A DNA stretch of 64,000 bases. Origin: Capsicum annuum. Its lineage: Eukaryota; Streptophyta; Magnoliopsida; Solanales; Solanaceae. The translations under genes and the position numbers were made by a program. Positions 31,691 to 43,430 of the stretch are shown here, in pieces. Each line of letters starts with the position of its first letter. Positions within the stretch are counted from its first letter, which is position 1. The stretch is taken from the NCBI RefSeq assembly GCF_002878395.1, contig NC_061122.1:74914411-74978410 (forward strand), given 5' to 3'. The notes below the pieces were generated by a model, which worked only from the letters and a program-made list of their open reading frames with translations, searched no databases and had not been told where the DNA came from.

Positions 31691-32110
31691 AGATTTGGAG
31701 TTGGTGATCCGGTATTCCTCCGTGTGTCACCTATAAAGAGTGTGATGAGGTTTGGGATAAAGGGAATGATCTGCCACAGATATATTAGACCTTTTGAGAT
31801 TCTTCACATAGTAGGTGAGGTAGCCTATGAGTTAGACTTACCCACAAATTTTGCTGTCGTCCATTCGATTTTCCATGTTTCCATGTTGAGGTAATACATC
31901 CCTAATCCATCTCCTATGCTTAGATGGGATTCGGTTTAGTTGGATAAGAGGTTGACTTTTATGGAGGAGCCTGTGCTCATTTTGGCTAGTGATGTCAGGC
32001 AGTTGCACACTAGGGAGATTTCTGTAGTTAAGGTTCTGTGGAGGCACTGCCCAGTAGAGGAGTCTGCTTGGGAGATCGAGAGCGAGATATGAACCCAGTA
32101 TCCTCACCTG
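31688..32110 (+). pseudogene. pol: Gypsy-1 integrase C-terminus and chromodomain-like tail
   Basis: The frame has MRFGVGDPVFLRVSPIKSVM, then RYIRPFEILHIVGEVAYELD and FHVSML, the integrase C-terminal region. After a stop comes VRQLHTREISVVKVLWRHCP and EESAWEIE, the degenerate chromodomain-like tail of Del/Tekay elements. In the family this tail can bias insertion into heterochromatin. Confidence 0.75.
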
Positions 32111-32176
32111 TTTGAGGCTTCAGATTTATTCTAATCCTTTACTTTCGTGTATAAAAGCTTTTTTAGTAATGGATAT

Positions 32177-34939
32177 CGTCATGACCCTTCAATTTATTTT
32201 CTATATTTCCACTTATTTTTGTCATTGAAGCTTTCTAATAGATTCCCTAAGCCATCTATGAGTTGCTGGATTGAAAGTTTGGTTATCAGGCAGTTTATTT
32301 GATTTTAGAGCCAATCTCCTTTTTTGGAGTCTTCGTTGGTTCAAATTGGGTACCGAGTGAAAACCTCAGTCAAATGACCTTATATGACAATTTTGACTAT
32401 TCCAACAGTTCCAGAATATCGATTTAGGCTAGGTAGATCTTTGGTTTGCATCCCGAGGCACCCGAGCTTATTTTAAGCTATTAGTCGAAAGTTAAGAAAA
32501 TAGAACTTTGGTGTGGAACCCATTTTTTGCCGACAAGTCCATTAAGTCCAACATGTAGAATTTGATAGGGCAGTATAGCTCTTTTCGTACATGAGATTTT
32601 CGACGAATTTCGAGGGGTTGGCGGAGACTTGGAAATTTTCAAGACTCAGTTAGTGATGGAGAACCTACGATAGTGGTCCAGGTGTTGCATTCATGATCTG
32701 GTAGGTAACCCATGAGTATTGTGTACACGACATTTGTGAATTGCAAAAGCAACCCCCTGACAACCGACAGATGTCGCGATCACGATGGATAGGTCATGTA
32801 TGCGACTCCCACACATCTGTGAAGGGTATAAATACCCCCTTTTTAACCCATTTTCCCCATCCTTGATCAATTCTTAAGATAGTTAAACCCTAAATAATGG
32901 AAAAGCTTAGGATTGGAGCTTGTGGGTGATTTGGAGAGCTTGGATAATGATTATTTTGTGATTTTTCTTTGAATTTGTGGTAAGAATCCTTTATTTTCAC
33001 CGTTGATTTTTCCTTTTCTCCTCTAAAAATCCCTAAGAGCTTGGTGACTTGATTTTAGCACTAACATAGCTTGAATTTCACCCATTCTTGAGGACAATTA
33101 CTCCTTAAGCATATGAGAATGTCGGGTTGGCTTCAGAAAAGTAAGTTTTATAAACAGGACCCACAATAGGATTTTGAGTAAGTTTGGACCCAAAGCTCAA
33201 TAGTACAATATGGGTATCATTGTTCTTGTTTTGATGAGTAGATTTTGATTTTGATAATGTGGCATCTTGCAGAAGTTTCTCGAAAAGGAAAATTGGTGAT
33301 TTATTCTTTAAGCTTTCTTCGCCATCCAGGTAGGCTAGTATTTCTCTCCTTATAGATTGAGATAATTTATAGTATGTTTATGATATTATGTTAGATTTAG
33401 GATGGATTTTAGGTGTTGATGATGTGATTGGCAATGCTTAGGTTAGTTGGACCGTTTAGGCTATTTGGAAACCATAATTTAGGCATAATTGGAATAGTTG
33501 CTTATGCTTTAGGTAAAATCTCTATCTTCGGATTTATTGCAACTTAGTTAACATGTAAAAGAGTATTTAGATACCTTAGCCTAGTATGGAGTAGAATTTG
33601 CCTTGTAATTGATTTCAGAGATTTATAAGTGGGTTCTTCGATCGACCTTAGTCCTAGATTTGTGTTGATCCTTATAACCTTTTATACGTTTATTATATAC
33701 CTTAAAAATGATTACTGAGGTAATGTTGAGAAGTTTTGGCACTAGATGGTTATGACGGGTTGGTATTAGGAGTTGATGAAATACCCATAAGCATCAACTC
33801 CTAATACCAAGCCGCCATAACCATCCAGTGCCAACCCGTCATAACCACCCGTCATAACCTTATGGTTATTGTTTATGATAATGATATGTATATATATATA
33901 TATCGGTTCAAGTCTAGATTTTGGCCAGAATAATGATTATATGATTACTGGTTCGAGTCTGGCTATTGATTATAACATTGATGATATGTTTTCTGATTCA
34001 AGTCCGAGTATTGATTCTGATGTTGATTGTATAATTATTGGTTTGAGTTTGGATATTATTTATAACTATGATGATACATGCACCGGTTCAAGTCTGGCAA
34101 AGGAGTATGATATTGATAATATGGATACCGATTCAAGTCCGAAATGAGTAATTATTATAGTGTAGCATGACATAGATGGATTCTGATTCGATCATAGAAG
34201 TTGGAATATGGTGCTAGTTTGGGTTATACTTTCCTTGATTGTAGCCTCTAGGCTTATGGGTTATTTACTTTTCTGCAATTATTGTCTTATGGGGGATAAT
34301 TTTATAGTTATAGTTGCTTGTTCTTTATGTTACTATTCTGACTTATTTATTTAATGGTGTACAATGATGTTTGAGTTACTTTTTAGGTTTGACCCTTATT
34401 CCTTGACTTGGTTATGTTATCTTGTATTTTATCGTATATATATATCATGATTTAGCTTAGTGGACCGATGATGACTACTAAGTACCCGTAGTTTAGGTAC
34501 TTATACTACACTTCTGTACCTTTTTGGTATAGATCCTAGTACTAGTTGCCACTAATGATTCAGAATTCGTATTGTCTTGGATCGCAGTGATAGGGTGAGC
34601 TCTCGGAGTTGGAGTCACCCAATTGCTTTTTATTTTACCTATGGCTAGTCTCTTGTTTTGAGACAAATTGTATTGGCTATTCTAGAACTTACGTTGTGTT
34701 GTAGTCGCTCTTGTACTGACTATACCAGATTGTGGGATGGGTTTCTATGTTATGGATACCTTTCAGACTATTTATATTGTCTTGCCTTGCTTATTTCTGA
34801 GTTAAATTATCTATTTCATCCTTTTTGGGGCATTTTCCCACCAAGTTAGCCCATTGTAAACCGCTTCGGGCTATGATTTGGCTTACCTACTGGTGAGATT
34901 TAGTAGATGCCATTATGGATTGTGAATTGGGTCATGACA
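32177..34939 (+). repeat. Gypsy-1 3' LTR
   Basis: Starts CGTCATGACCCTTCAA (aligned with TGTAATGACCC of the other LTR) and ends GGGTCATGACA. It is 2763 bp against 2748 bp; part of the difference is an inverted duplication at 33738-33832 absent from the 5' LTR. A second TATAAATA lies at 32827-32834. No clear purine tract remains just upstream. Confidence 0.88.
33738..33832. repeat. 41-bp hairpin inverted duplication in the 3' LTR
   Basis: GGCACTAGATGGTTATGACG...GGAGTTGATG (33738-33778) is followed, after a 13-base loop, by its inverse at 33792-33832 with about three mismatches. The matching point of the 5' LTR (about 24245-24300) has the sequence once, with no inverse copy. The arms are far more alike than the two LTRs, so the event is young relative to the insertion. 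Confidence 0.85.
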
Positions 34940-34944
34940 AATAT

Positions 34945-36130
34945 CCTTTCGGATATTGATTTCATTAGCTATCATATATGATCTTGAAAAACATCAAACG
35001 GATGTGAAGACAACTTTCTTAAATGGAGAATTGGTGGAAGAAATTTAAATGGAACAATATAAGGGTTTTGTGGTACCTGGTAAAGAAAGAAAAGTGTGTA
35101 AACTTTTTAAGTCACTTTGTGGACTAAAATAAGCACCCAAATAGTGGTATGCTAAGTTTCACCAAACCATGTTGGCAAACGAATTCAAAATAAATGAATG
35201 TGATAAATGTATATACGTTAGAGACAGTCCAAATCACAAAGTCATTGTTTGTTTATATGTGGATGGCATGTTAATCATGAGTAAAGGAATTCTAATATAA
35301 ATGCTACTAAAAGAATGCTTGAGAGAAAATTTGATATGAAAGATCTTTGAGTTGCTGATGTGATCTTACCGATAAGAATTCATAGAACTCCACAAGGGTT
35401 GACATTATCATAATCTCATTATATTTAAAAGATATGTGACAAGTTCAAGTATTTGGACTTTAATATTTCCAAGACTCTATTAGATGTGAGCTTTGCGCTT
35501 TAAAAGAATAAAGGTGAAAGTGACTCACAATTGGACTATGCATGAGCATTGGAAAGTTTGATGTATATCATGAATTGTACACGATCAGATATAACATGTG
35601 CTATTAGTAAATTAACTCGGTACATGAGTAATCCTAATCAAACTCATAATATGGCAATGAAAAGAGTTTTGGGTTATCTAAAACATACTCAAGACTATGA
35701 TTTATATCCAATGATAATTGAAGGATATAGTGATACAAATTGGATCATCGAATCAAATAAAGTAAAATCTATAAGTGAATAATATTTACTCTTGTTGGAT
35801 ACACAATCTCTTGGAATCTGAATTTATCATGTTAGATAAAATCAGGAAGAAGCAGAATGATCCAAAATTCTTGGAAGATATTTCTTACTATCCCAAACCT
35901 TTAGCACCAATACGTATACACTATGATATTAAAGCTATGATAGGCAGGGCAGGGAGCATAATATATAACGGAAAATATCTTCATCTAAGATATAGACATA
36001 ATACCATTAGAGAACTACTCTTTTGTGGAATTCTCATGATTAACTATGTGAGGTCAAAGGATAATGTGCTAGATCCTTTTATAAGAGGCCTATGTAGTGA
36101 GAAAGTTGAGAGATCATAAAAAAGAATGGG
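34945..36130 (+). pseudogene. pol: Copia reverse transcriptase part 2 and RNase H
   Basis: Starting at the gypsy-1 edge, the frame gives FRILISLAIIYDLEKHQTDV, then TTFLNGELVEEI. The catalytic box at 35256-35267 reads YVDG instead of Y-V-D-D. MYIMNCTRSDITCAISKLTR and MKRVLGYLKHTQDYD follow. RNase H is recognisable from ESEFIMLDKIRKK, then IGRAGSIIYNGKYLHLRY and RHNTIRELL, ending NVLDPFIRGLCSEKVERS. Several stops and shifts interrupt it. The frame ends at about 36119, as in relatives. Confidence 0.85.
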
Positions 36131-36716
36131 TTTACGATCTATAAGACAAGTCATCACTGCAGTAACTCTACCTAGCAGACAGGAGACTTCAAGAGATAGG
36201 CTCAAGAAGATTAAACAAAATTATGACTGATTATTCAACATTGTCAATTGGATCAGCCCATTCTCATGATAAAGACAATGTTAAGTAAACAAGCATAAGG
36301 CTTATGGTATGAAACTTTTTAATGATTTCTAAGTTTGACAGGTTTGACCAAATAGTTTGATATATAGGATTAAATTTTTAGGAATCACCTATGTGAAGGT
36401 GAAGTAGAAGCCGCTTCAAGGAGTACTAGTAAAGGCCTATTCTTTAAACTCTCATAAAAGTAGAAAGTGTTCATGTTTTAAATGAATAAAACTATGAGAA
36501 CCATAAAAAGTAAAAGGCGGGTTGTGTGGCTTGTATTGTCTATGTGAACATTAAAGTTTGATAGTTCAAAGATATCATATCTATAAATTGATCTAGTGCA
36601 TCCTATGCAAGTTGACTATGAAAAGTCAAAGGAAAACCTACTTATTCAGATGCAATTAGTCGTTGCTTATAGATCACACACTTGTTCGTATATTTATTGA
36701 TAAAATAGTCACTCCC
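36131..36716. other. Copia 3' untranslated region
   Basis: Sequence between the end of RNase H and the purine tract. It has no open frame of note. GAAGTAGAAGCCGCTTCAAG and CAAGTTGACTATGAAAAGTC are in positions where relatives of this element have their 3' leader-like repeat. Nothing else is seen. Confidence 0.55.
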
Positions 36717-36731
36717 CATTATTGTGGGGAT
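36717..36731 (+). other. Copia polypurine tract
   Basis: TTATTGTGGGGATT directly precedes TGATAGATTC, the start of the 3' LTR. A short G-run next to the LTR is the usual plus-strand primer of copia elements. Confidence 0.6.
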
Positions 36732-36916
36732 TGATAGATTCTTAAGAGGTGTGAATGAAAAATGAATAAATATTTTTTGAAAAGACACTAAGAAAAAGAA
36801 TGCACTTTGAATAGAGATCTTTTTAGTTTTGATGGTTATGACCTTTCCAATGAGTTCTGAATTTTTTGAAGAATTGCACCTTTTTCAAAGAATTGCAACC
36901 TTATTAAGAGGTGAAT
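36732..36916 (+). repeat. Copia 3' LTR, left part (U3)
   Basis: Begins TGATAGATTCTTAAGAGG after the purine tract and is cut at 36916 by gypsy-2. It contains three short GAATTGCA-ACC/CC units (36870-36920). Its continuation is 46403 onward, where GCACCATTATGAACTATT carries on in the same style. Confidence 0.7.
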
Positions 36917-39148
36917 TGTAATACCTCGTAAAATTCTTAGCTCATTTCAACTCCCAGCCGCATGTTGAGGGAGTTCAAAACTTGAAAATTTGGATAAGTG
37001 TTGGGGTCTTAGTCATTTGTAAGATCCCTAAACTTTGATGATTTTATTTTTGGTCTACCCAACCTTACAACTTTGATTTTTGAGTTGATTCATGATCAGG
37101 GATGTTAAAAGTACATCTCGGGTAAGTTTTGAAATTTTGGATGAGCGTAAGGTCATGTTTGGAAGCCCAAAATAGTGAAAGCACCGAGATTAGCCCACGC
37201 TGCGTGCTCTAATGCACCCCTCCAGACCGCACGCCAGAGCCTACACCGCACCCTCTATTTCGATTCTCTGGAAACTGCATCACACCCTCTATCGCGGCCA
37301 AATTCTAATTTTTGGTATTTTATGGGAATTTGGGTCTTTTTCCTTTACTCAATCAGTCCATAATACAAAATTTGTCCCTAAAGAACATTATTTGCTCTTT
37401 TTATCAAAAATTCTCTCAAGAAATCCTCCCTCTTTCTCAAGAACAAACCCTAACCCATTCTCAAGCAATTAAGTAATTTAAGTTTCTAATCCATAAAATC
37501 ACCACGAATTCAATAGTTGAGGTATGTGTGATGTTCATCCATGGGGTCCTTTCACCCATGGAGTCCAAGAATCCCCTTTTAGTTTTAAATTATGAGATTT
37601 TACATGTTCAAGTTGAATTATCTCCATGAAACTATTATTAATTTTGATTTTGAGTTATGATTTCAAGTGTTTTTGATAGGATGAGCCATTACATGTTTTG
37701 AATATTGAAATCTTCATATTGAAATCCCTAATTCATGGTTTTAGAATTGTAATCAAGTAATACTTGCATGCTTTATCCATTACCATATTTAAATTCATAG
37801 CTCTCAAGTGTTTGATGAAATTTCTAAATATTAGGTTTTGAGCAATGATCCCCTACTATGATTTTAAAGTTTTATATGTCATCGTTGTTATTTTCATTAA
37901 GCGCTGATAGGTTTTGAATACTCGATACCTAGTTGTTTATATATTTTTCAGTATCTTTAGAATGATTTTAGATAAACCATAAGTGTTTATTATAATAAGT
38001 TGTTTGTTCAGTTGCTTAGTTCAGTCCAGCAAATAGTGTCATTCAGTTAGGAGTAGGATTCAGCACTGAGTGAACCTAGGGATAGGAGCATTTCTGCCAG
38101 TTTAGGGTTTGACCCTTAGTAGAAATCCCTAAGTTATAGAACTATGTAGCCAGTGTAGGTTTCAGACGTCTTACTGCCAGTTTAGGGTTTACACATATCA
38201 CATAAGTTTTCTGCCAATATAGGGTGACTCCTTAGTCCTTTGGGACATCAGTTTAGTTGATCCACACAGCCAGTGTTAGTATGTGTTAGTACTCGTGTCA
38301 TTATACTAACACCTTTCTAAATGGAGTTACAAATTGGACCCTGATTAGCTTAGATTGGGAAAAGTTAGTTAGATGATACCTTCCACAGTCTCAGTAGTAT
38401 TTAGTCCATAATTCAGCTCAGGTTTACTTGACCAAAGCATACAGATTACTAGTCATTTAGTTATTTGATTTTCAGTATTTTAGTTTATAGATTATTTTAG
38501 AAATATATATATATATATATATATGTTTGGTCTTGCATTCTTAGATATTTCAGTTTCCATGCATTTATGTTCAATTATCTCATGCTATACAGTTAGTCCT
38601 TATTTTGTATGTATAGTACCCTATGCATTTCATCCTGTCCTCATTGCATATACTAGTACATTCAAAGTACTGACCGCATACTCTTCTTTGCGCTATGAAG
38701 TCTGATATCATAGGTTTGGATGCTCATTTTCTCAGTCGTACTTAGTCATTCCAGTGCTTCAGCAGCAACAGTAGGTGTGAGTTCTCATCTATCGAGGACC
38801 TATTATAGTTGTTCAGTTATTTCCATATTTTTGTTCAGTTAGTCAGATTGAGTTAGTTGGGGCCTGTCCCATCAACTCCTCAGTCAGTTTAGAGGCTTTT
38901 AGGTATTCAGACAGTCAGTCAGTTTGTCATTCAGTTACTTTCAGCTTTATCAGATGTTTCAAACTTTTGATTGATTCAATATCTTAGTATTTAGATTTAT
39001 ATTCCCTTTTTAGTTTATCTTCTGCACAAGTGTTATGCTCATAGTTTGTTGAATGATCATAGTAGGTACCAACTTATGGGTTAGATTAGGGTCACTTATG
39101 GCCATAAGCACCATTGTTGGTATAAAGAGGTAGCTTCGGGTCATGACA
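36917..39148 (+). repeat. Gypsy-2 5' LTR
   Basis: TGTAATACCTCGTAAAATTC to GGGTCATGACA. It carries a CpG-richer stretch at 37193-37300, two or three CTGCCAGTTTAGGGTTT-type units (38094-38240), a TA microsatellite at about 38503-38523 and CAGTCAGTCAGTT words near 38910. It pairs in order with 44174-46402. Confidence 0.9.
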
Positions 39149-39149
39149 A

Positions 39150-39172
39150 AACTTAGTATTAGGGCCTAAGGT
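39150..39172 (+). other. Gypsy-2 primer binding site
   Basis: ACTTAGTATTAGGGCCTAAG follows the LTR. Against TGGTATCAGAGCC it keeps the TAGTAT-AG-GCC skeleton with several substitutions, so an initiator-tRNA-Met site in decay is the best reading. Confidence 0.6.
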
Positions 39173-39370
39173 TGTAAAGTATCCTAGGGATTTTGAAAGT
39201 CGTGTTGAGTAGAGTCTTGTGCATGGGTGTGAAGTGTGAAACACTTATGGACAAGTGGCTACAAGATATTTTAGGAAAAGTTTTACTTCTTTCAGTATTT
39301 ATGTCATGCGAATGAGCATGATCTCTATTTAAACTCTCTTTCTAAATAATTATTTATTCCATTTTCAAAA

Positions 39371-40400
39371 ATGCCTCCCAAAAGAAATAACAGATAAAGA
39401 AACCTGAATCAGCCGCACCTCCGCCTGTTCAAGAACATCCCCTGAATGAGGATGTCTCTAATGCTAAATTTAGATCTGCTTTCACTGCTTTAGCTTACTT
39501 AGTAGCTGTCAGAATAATCAGTAGGCTGTTGACCCAGCCAATTCAGTCACCAACACAACTGCAGCTAGGATTTGGGACTTTACCAGAATAAACCCTCCCT
39601 TGTTTTTGGGATCCAAGTCTGAGGAGGATCCACAAGAGTTTTTGATATGGTTTAGAAAATGACTGATATTATGGGTTTCACTTTGAGTAAGAGTGCAAAG
39701 TTTGCTGCATATCAATTGTAGGATGGGAGAATAGGGGTGTTGAGGCAGGGACAGTAGAGTGGGAGGAGTTTGCCACAACTTTTCTGCACAAGTTCTTTTT
39801 GTTAGAGTAGAGGAAAGCTAAGGTGTTGGAGTTCATTAATTAGAAGCAAAGTAATATGAGCGTGAAGGAATACTCACTTAATTTTACTCAGTTGGCGAGG
39901 TATGATACTTCGATGGTGGCTGATAATAGGTCTAGAATGATTAAGTTTGTTTTTGGTGTAGCTGATAGTGATGTCAAGGAGTGTAGGACTACTATGTTGA
40001 TTAAGGAGATGGACCTACGTAGGATTATAGTTCATGCTTAGCAGATTGAGGAACAAAAGATTAAGGAGAAAGAAAGAGAGAGAGAATAAGAGAGATAGAA
40101 TAGGTAGCTTTAACTTTTCTCAGTTAAGGTCAGAAAGTGGTAACCGTTCCTAGTTTCATTAAAATTTTTTAGCACTATCTCCATCTTCAGCTAGTATGAC
40201 AGTGCCAAATTTCTGAATTGACTTTTGGGATAGAGCGTTAGGCTCCAAGTCCTAGGGTAGTATGAACAGTGGTCGTACTAATCCTCTCTGCAAAAAGTAT
40301 GGTAGAAATCATCAAGGTGTGTGTAAGAAAGGCAGTGATGTATGTTTTGTGATTTGGCAAGCCAGGCCACAGAGTCAGAGAATGCCCACAGGTGGTTCAG
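39371..40400 (+). pseudogene. gag: Gypsy-2 gag and zinc knuckle
   Basis: The ATG at 39371 opens MPPKRNNR, the usual start of this gag, and stops at once. Later blocks are SLVFGIQV (shifted capsid), MGFTLSKSAKFAAYQL, and then a 61-codon frame MSVKEYSLNFTQLARYDTSM with FGVADSDVKECRTTM. A Lys/Glu/Arg run at 40050-40100 precedes the knuckle, which reads CKKYGRNHQGVCKKGSDVC with some cysteines lost and a frameshift. Gag forms the particle. At least four lesions are visible. Confidence 0.78.
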
Positions 40401-40529
40401 CATAGTCATTAAAGTTGTTTCTAAGTTCCAACCGATCACCCGACTCAGTAGGGTGCTGCTTCCAGTACAACTAGTGGACAGCATCAGAAAGGGTTGTATG
40501 CACTCCATCCTGATAGGATTAGGAAAGTT

Positions 40530-40900
40530 CTCCTAAACTATTTACGGATATGTTACAGACCTTTCACCTTTATGTTTATGCTTTATTAGACCCCAAAGAT
40601 TTGGTCTCCTTTTTAACCCTCTATATAGTAGTTGATTTTGGTGTCAGCCCTGAATCTTTAGCAGAACCTTTCTCAGTGACTACTTTAGTAGGTAGCTTCA
40701 TTGTAGCCATGCGGGTATACAGGAACTGTCCAATTACAGGGTCCTAGAGAGTTACCTTAGATCTCATAGAGTTAGAGATGACTGATTTTGATGTCATTCT
40801 TGGCATGCATTGGCTCCACTCATGTTATGCTTCAATTGATGGTAGAAATAGAGTCGTTCAGTTTTAGTTTCCCAATGAACCTGTTATTTAATGGAGGGGT
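40530..40900 (+). pseudogene. pol: Gypsy-2 aspartic protease
   Basis: ALLDPKDLVSFLTLYIVVDF places lysine where the family has the active-site glycine after D-P/S. GVSPESLAEPFSVTT, VAMRVYRNCPI and, after one stop, LEMTDFDVILGMHWLHSC follow, and then YASIDGRNRVVQF. The block order is complete, so this is a full-length protease region with a dead active site. Confidence 0.8.
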
Positions 40901-40904
40901 AGTA

Positions 40905-41985
40905 CTTCAGTGCTTAGGGGTCAGATTGATTCATATCTTCAGGCAAGTAAAATGATATCTAAGGGATGTGTTTACCTTCTTGTTCGAGTCAAAGACTCAA
41001 GTTCTGAGACTCTAAGTCTAGAGTTAGTCTCAGTAGTAAAGGAATTTCTAGAAGTCTTCCCTGAATATCTTCCTAGAGTTTCTCCTTCAAGGGAAATTGA
41101 CTTTGGAATACATCTCCTTCCAGATACCTAGCCTATCACTATTCTACCCTAAAAAAATGGATCCAGCCGAGCTCAAAGAGTTGAAAGAACAACTAAAACA
41201 TCTCTTAGACAAGGGATTCATTAGGCCCAATTTTTCCCCATAGGGCACTCCAGTTCTTTTCTTGCGTAAGAAGGATGGTTCTCTCAGAATATACATTGAT
41301 TATCGTTAGTTGAACAATGTCGCAATCAAAAATAAGTATCCTCTCTCCAGGAATGATGACTTGTTTGACTAACTTTAGGGTGCTAGTTATTTCTCAAAGT
41401 TAGACCTCAGATCTGTATCATCAGCTCAGCGTTAGAGTGTGACATTCTAAAGATAGCCTCCATAACTCGGTATGGTCACTTCAAAATTCTAGTTATGTAT
41501 TTTCAACTATCAAATTCCATAGTAGCTTTCATGGATTTGATTAATAGATTGTTCAAGCAGTAATTGCACATGTTCATCATAGTCTTCATTGATTCTATCT
41601 TTGTCTATTCCCGTAGGGAAAATAATCATGCAAACCATCTCCGAATGGTATTACAGACTCTTAAAGCCCAATAATTGTTCAATAAATTTAGTAAGTGTAA
41701 GTTTTGGCTAAGATCAGTGGCTTTTCTTGGTCATATTATTTTCGGCAATGGCATTCGAGTTGAGCCTCAAAAGACCAAAGCAATGAGAAACTGGCGTAGA
41801 CCTATCTCTCAATTAAATATCAGGAGTTTCTTGGGTTTGGTTAGCTATTACAGACGGATTGTTGGAGGGCTTTTATCTACTTCATCCCCATGTATTTATT
41901 GACTTAGAAGAGAGTCAAGTTTTAGTGGTTAGATTTTTACGAGAAAAGTTTTAAGAAGTTAAAGGCTCGACTCACTTTAGCCCCT
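40905..41985 (+). pseudogene. pol: Gypsy-2 reverse transcriptase
   Basis: [20 protein letters not shown] leads in. Then [40 protein letters not shown] and NKYPLSR appear in successive frames. The catalytic box at 41585-41599 reads FIDSIF, so the second aspartate of F-I-D-D-I-L is serine. FNKFSKCKFWLRSVAFLGHI and RSFLGLVSYYRRIV close the domain. There are many stops. Confidence 0.85.
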
Positions 41986-42385
41986 ATTTTGACTTTCCCA
42001 GATGGTTCAAATAGGTTTGTAGTTTATTGTGATGTTTCCAGAGTTGGTCTTGGTTGTGTATTGATGCAGAGAGGTAAGTTCATAGCCTATGCCTCTAGAT
42101 AGCTTAAACCCCATGAGAAGAACTACCCTACCTATGATCTTGAGTTGGCAACAGTTTTTTTTACTTTAAAAATCTGGAGACATTATCTTTGTGGGGTTCA
42201 TATAGACATGTTCACAGATAAAAAAAGTTTGCAGTATGTGTTCTCATAGAAAGATCTAACTATTCATCTGACAAGGTGGCTTGAGTTGTTAAAAGATTAT
42301 GATATGAGTGTGTTGTATCATCCGAGCAAGGCTAATCTAGTGACAGATATCCTTAGTAGATTGTTCTATGGTAGTGTTGCCCATG
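41986..42385 (+). pseudogene. pol: Gypsy-2 RNase H
   Basis: FVVYCDVSRVGLGCVLMQRG keeps the first catalytic aspartate. KFIAYASR, NYPTYDLELATVFFTLKIWR with the glutamate, DMFTDKKSLQYVF and the ANLVTDILSRL aspartate follow. The active-site residues therefore look preserved, unlike gypsy-1, although stops interrupt the frame (for example after ASR). Confidence 0.82.
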
Positions 42386-43430
42386 TTGAGGATGATAAGA
42401 AATAGTTAGTCAGGGAGGTTCATCAGTTGGCTATATTAGGTGTTCGGTTGGTTGATTCAGCTGAGGGTAGTATAAGGGTCCAAAATAGTTTGAAATCTTT
42501 TTTGATTGCCGAAGTGAAAGAAAGGAAAGATAAGGATCCTAGTTTAGTTAAGTTGAAGGAATCAGTTAGAGATTAGAAGATAGAGGTTTTCTCCCAAAGG
42601 GGAGATGGTGTGTTATGTTATCAGGGTAGATTGTATGCTCTATGTGTCGATGGTTTAAGGTAGAAGATCTTAGCAGAATAGCATGATGTGCGGTATTCTA
42701 TTCACCCAGGAGCCACTAAGATATATCCCGATCTGTGGAAAGTCTACTGGTGGAGTGGTATGAAGAATGAAAATGCAGAGTTTGTGGCTAAGTGTTCTAC
42801 TTGTCAGCAGGTTAAAGTTGAGCACCTAAGGCCCAGTGGTACATTACAGAAGTTCAACATTTCCACTTGAAAGTAGGAAGTAGTGAACATAGATTTTGTG
42901 AAAGGGTTGCCTCGTATGTGCTGTCAGTATAATTTTGTATGGGTCATTATAGATAGAATTACCAAATCAGTTTATTTCTTGCCAGTTCACACTTCTTATT
43001 CAGTAGAGAATTATGCCAAGATTTATCTTAGAGAGTTTGTTAAGTTGCATGGAGTTCTCTGTCTATAATTTCAAATATATGTACTCAGTTTACCTCTTAC
43101 TTTCGAAAGGGTTTTTAGAAGGGTCTTGGTACCCAAGTTCATCTTAGTACAACTTTTTATCCTCAGACAGATGGTCAGACAGAGAGGACCATTCAAACCT
43201 TAGAAGTCATATTGAGAGTTTGTGTTATTGACTTTAAAGGAAGTTGGGATGACCACTTACCTTTGATCGAGTTTTCCTATAACAACAGTTATTACTCCAG
43301 TATTCAGATGGATCCATTTGAGGCTCATTATGGGAGGAGATGTAGGTTTTCTATAAGTTGGTTTGAAGCTGGTGAGGATATATTAATAGGACCAGATTCA
43401 ATATTTGATGCAAAGAAAAAAGTTTAGTTG
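42386..43430 (+). pseudogene. pol: Gypsy-2 integrase zinc finger and core
   Basis: HHCC is intact in 42688-42870: histidines in HDVRYSIHPGATKIYPDLW and cysteines in AKCSTCQQVKVEH. The core has IDFVKGLPRM with the first aspartate and VWVIIDRITKSVYFLPVHTS. The second acidic block is damaged at about 43065-43100. A shifted DGQTERTIQTL block supplies the glutamate near 43168-43200. It also has SWDDHLPLIEFSYNNSYYSS and YGRRCR. Confidence 0.82.

Larger units (their letters stand above)
22673..34939 (+). mobile_element. Gypsy-1: Ty3/gypsy retrotransposon of Del/Tekay type, complete but dead
   Basis: Two LTRs of about 2.75 kb (22673-25420 and 32177-34939) flank an internal region with primer site, gag, protease, reverse transcriptase, RNase H, integrase and a chromodomain-like tail, in gypsy order. 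It is inserted in the copia reverse transcriptase with a 5-bp duplication. A solo LTR (27791-29446) interrupts its own reverse transcriptase. In short samples compared by eye the LTRs differ at roughly one base in eight, so it is old. The clade name comes from gag and pol wording I recognise, not from a tree. Confidence 0.9.

Noticed and set aside
38094..38240. Interstitial telomere-like TTTAGGG words
   Set aside because: Only isolated TTTAGGGTTT words inside the GCCAGTTTAGGG repeats of an LTR; no tandem TTTAGGG array.
40278..40536. Overlapping open frames on both strands
   Set aside because: Shadows of the shifted gypsy-2 knuckle-protease region.
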